From Irineochytrium annulatum (lineage: Eukaryota > Chytridiomycota > Chytridiomycetes > Chytridiales > Chytridiaceae): a stretch of 17,848 nt of DNA. The position numbers and the translations under genes are program-made. The notes below the pieces were generated by a model that was not told the DNA's origin, did no database searches, and saw nothing but the letters and a program-made list of their open reading frames with translations. The stretch covers positions 1 to 17,848 of the forward strand of contig JADGJL010000570.1 of the NCBI GenBank assembly GCA_027600665.1. Direction: 5' to 3'. Shown in pieces: positions 16,374-17,848 of this stretch; the first letter of the stretch is position 1, and every line of letters starts with the position of its first letter.

Positions 16374-17848
16374 TCACCATATTCCGTTGGCGTAAAGCTG
16401 AATATACGACGTTAGCTTCTTGACCCGACAGCAGAGCATTAATGTCCAGCTCACCTGGAAATAGTCATACAACTTTGAGAACACCGAATTAAGGCTCTGG
16501 TCCTATTATTTTCGAAGAAGGCGTCAGATATTGGCGTTTGACAAGAATCAATATACATACAATCAACCTATCGACCATCTCCCCGATCTGGAACTCCGTC
16601 AGTCCCAGCTTAAACCGCTCCCTTAGCCGCGCGCTCACGGGCAATGAACTGTTCGTCCCAGCCTCCCCCATCACCACGGTCCCCGAAGCCGAGAGGCCGC
16701 CCGACGCTGTAGACGAGAGGCTCGATGTCGAATCCGATGGCCCGCTTGTCGACGGATTGTCGCCGCCAAAGATGCCCAGGATAGAGGTCGGCGGGATGTA
16801 GACGGTCGACGGCTTCGATGTGCTGCCTGTGAAACAGGCAAGGTTCGAGTCTGTAAAGCAGGATCAGCCCGTCGTACCAATTGGATTATCCGCACCTTTT
16901 TCCATCACCTCCACAAGGCCCACGATGACGTCCCACCGCTTCCGGACGGCCTTGAACGCATCCTTGCAGAGGCTTCGATACTCGGCAAACTTCGGGCTGT
17001 TGACGCCGCCGAGAACGTCGATAAACTCCTGAGGGAGCTTGAAGGGGGCGAGCTCGAAGCCGACGGATCCTGGGGAGTTTGACAGCATAAAGCCGAAGTC
17101 GATGTGGATGATGTGGCCGTCGGAGTCAATGAGGATGTTGCCGTTGTGCCTAGTTCAACACATTAGTAAGGAACAGGAGGGAAGACGGCTGTCAAAGTAT
17201 TGCCTACCTATCTTTAATTTGCAGGAGAAAGCACGCAATAGAGTAGCCCGCTAGACTTCTCAGGAAAGCATCTTGAGCCGCTAAGAACTTCGGCGAGTCG
17301 ATAGGGCCAAACTCCTACTCGAATTATTAGTCGCCGCACCACTTCAAGATCCAGTACTATAAGCCCATACAGACCTGCAAGAAATAATCCAACACCCCAA
17401 ACTCCTTCCTCTTCTTCGCATATCCCTCCTTCTTGATGCTATGCAGCGATATCGAGTTCTTAACGGTCTCGATTAAACCGCTGTGGTCGCTCGTCACAAG
17501 GACGCGGAAGTAATGCACCCAGACCGGCACCTTCTCCTCGTCCCATATCCGCTGCATCTCCCTTATCAGCTGAAGCGCTAGAACCTCTTGCCGTAAGTCC
17601 GCACCGGATTTTACCACGGCCGAGAGGAGCCGCCAGGATGGGTAGGAGCCAAAGGGCGAGTTGGCACGGATCCGCGCGGACTTCACATTCCAGTCTTCTC
17701 GGAAAACCGAAGCTAGCATTCACAATCAGTCGATAACACTACGTAACAGAGCATTGTGGTGACAAAACATACCACTCGGGTCCTCCTTCGCCAGCTTCAC
17801 CAGCTCCGCATCCACCTGCCGCGGACTTATGCTCTCATCCCCCTCCTC
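16374..17848 (-). CDS. Phosphatidylinositol 4-kinase, PIK1/PI4K-beta type (C-terminal part, truncated by window)
   Basis: Seven exons join in phase: 17848-17773 (partial), 17712-17375, 17314-17208, 17149-16896, 16850-16561, 16502-16455, 16397-16374. They give the kinase domain: N-lobe FREDWNVKSARIRANSPFG and WRLLSAVVKSGADLRQE, hinge region ALQLIREMQRIWDEE, SGLIETVKNSISLHSIK, catalytic loop KDRHNGN, and metal-binding HIDFGFML. The conserved GFELAPFKLPQEF precedes the C-terminal helices RERFKLGLTEFQ, KLYDYFQ and LYANGIW. Catalytic residues are intact, so it should make PI4P from phosphatidylinositol at the Golgi. Between ACFTG and RLRERF there is a Ser/Thr/Gly-rich insertion of about 60 residues (16630-16824) where relatives have only a few. 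The last exon encodes just seven residues. The N-terminal helical region lies outside the window. Confidence 0.93.

Noticed and set aside
1..17848. tRNA genes, rRNA, CRISPR arrays, bacterial-type operons
   Set aside because: None of their hallmarks is visible. Spliced genes and GT-AG introns make this eukaryotic nuclear DNA.

Overview
The window is eukaryotic nuclear DNA and most likely fungal. Genes are split by short GT-AG introns (about 40-80 bp), intergenic gaps are small, coding exons are GC-rich and gaps are AT-rich. An early-diverging, possibly zoosporic, fungus is suggested by the gene mix: a PIK1/PI4KB-type lipid kinase, an M13 (neprilysin-like) membrane protein, a receptor-like half of a two-transmembrane sensor, and a cysteine-rich single-pass protein with a cytoplasmic SH3 domain. 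That placement is inference; no rRNA or mitochondrial marker is present. I found no tRNA, rRNA or CRISPR array.

Layout. 268-2727 (+) is a long spliced gene of unknown function whose exon chain breaks frame twice, the second time beside a perfect 48-bp duplication. 2728-4786 is gene-poor. It holds a probable retrotransposon LTR (3082-3654, ends TGTTAG...CTAACA, with TATA and AATAAA) and, on the minus strand, a relic of an NAD(P)-dependent epimerase/dihydroflavonol-reductase-like gene. 4787-5278 (-) is an intronless gene for a small secreted protein with 16 N-glycosylation sequons and a 20-residue repeat. 5886-6946 (-) encodes a 312-residue protein with two membrane segments and a HAMP-like tail but no output domain. 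7068-8086 (-) is a Pro/Ser-rich protein of unknown function. 8694-11198 (-) is the SH3 membrane protein. 11634-12575 (+) is a kappa-class glutathione transferase ending in the peroxisomal signal SKL; it is divergent from the SH3 gene across a 435-bp shared upstream region. 12975-16186 (-) is the M13 protein, reconstructed from nine phase-consistent exons (920 residues). 16374-17848 (-) is the C-terminal part of a phosphatidylinositol 4-kinase, truncated by the window edge.

The main discovery is that the M13 protein is a pseudopeptidase. The fold landmarks are present, but the zinc and catalytic motifs are replaced: HExxH reads ARIVH, ENIAD reads ANIAD, the transition-state His of VHSP is Thr, and the following Arg is Lys. 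Its cytoplasmic tail carries a textbook acidic dileucine sorting signal (ETTPLL). Several genes here (M13 pseudoenzyme, output-less sensor, SH3 receptor-like protein, sequon-rich secreted protein, PI4K) concern the cell surface or endomembranes, but I see no evidence that they form one operating system.
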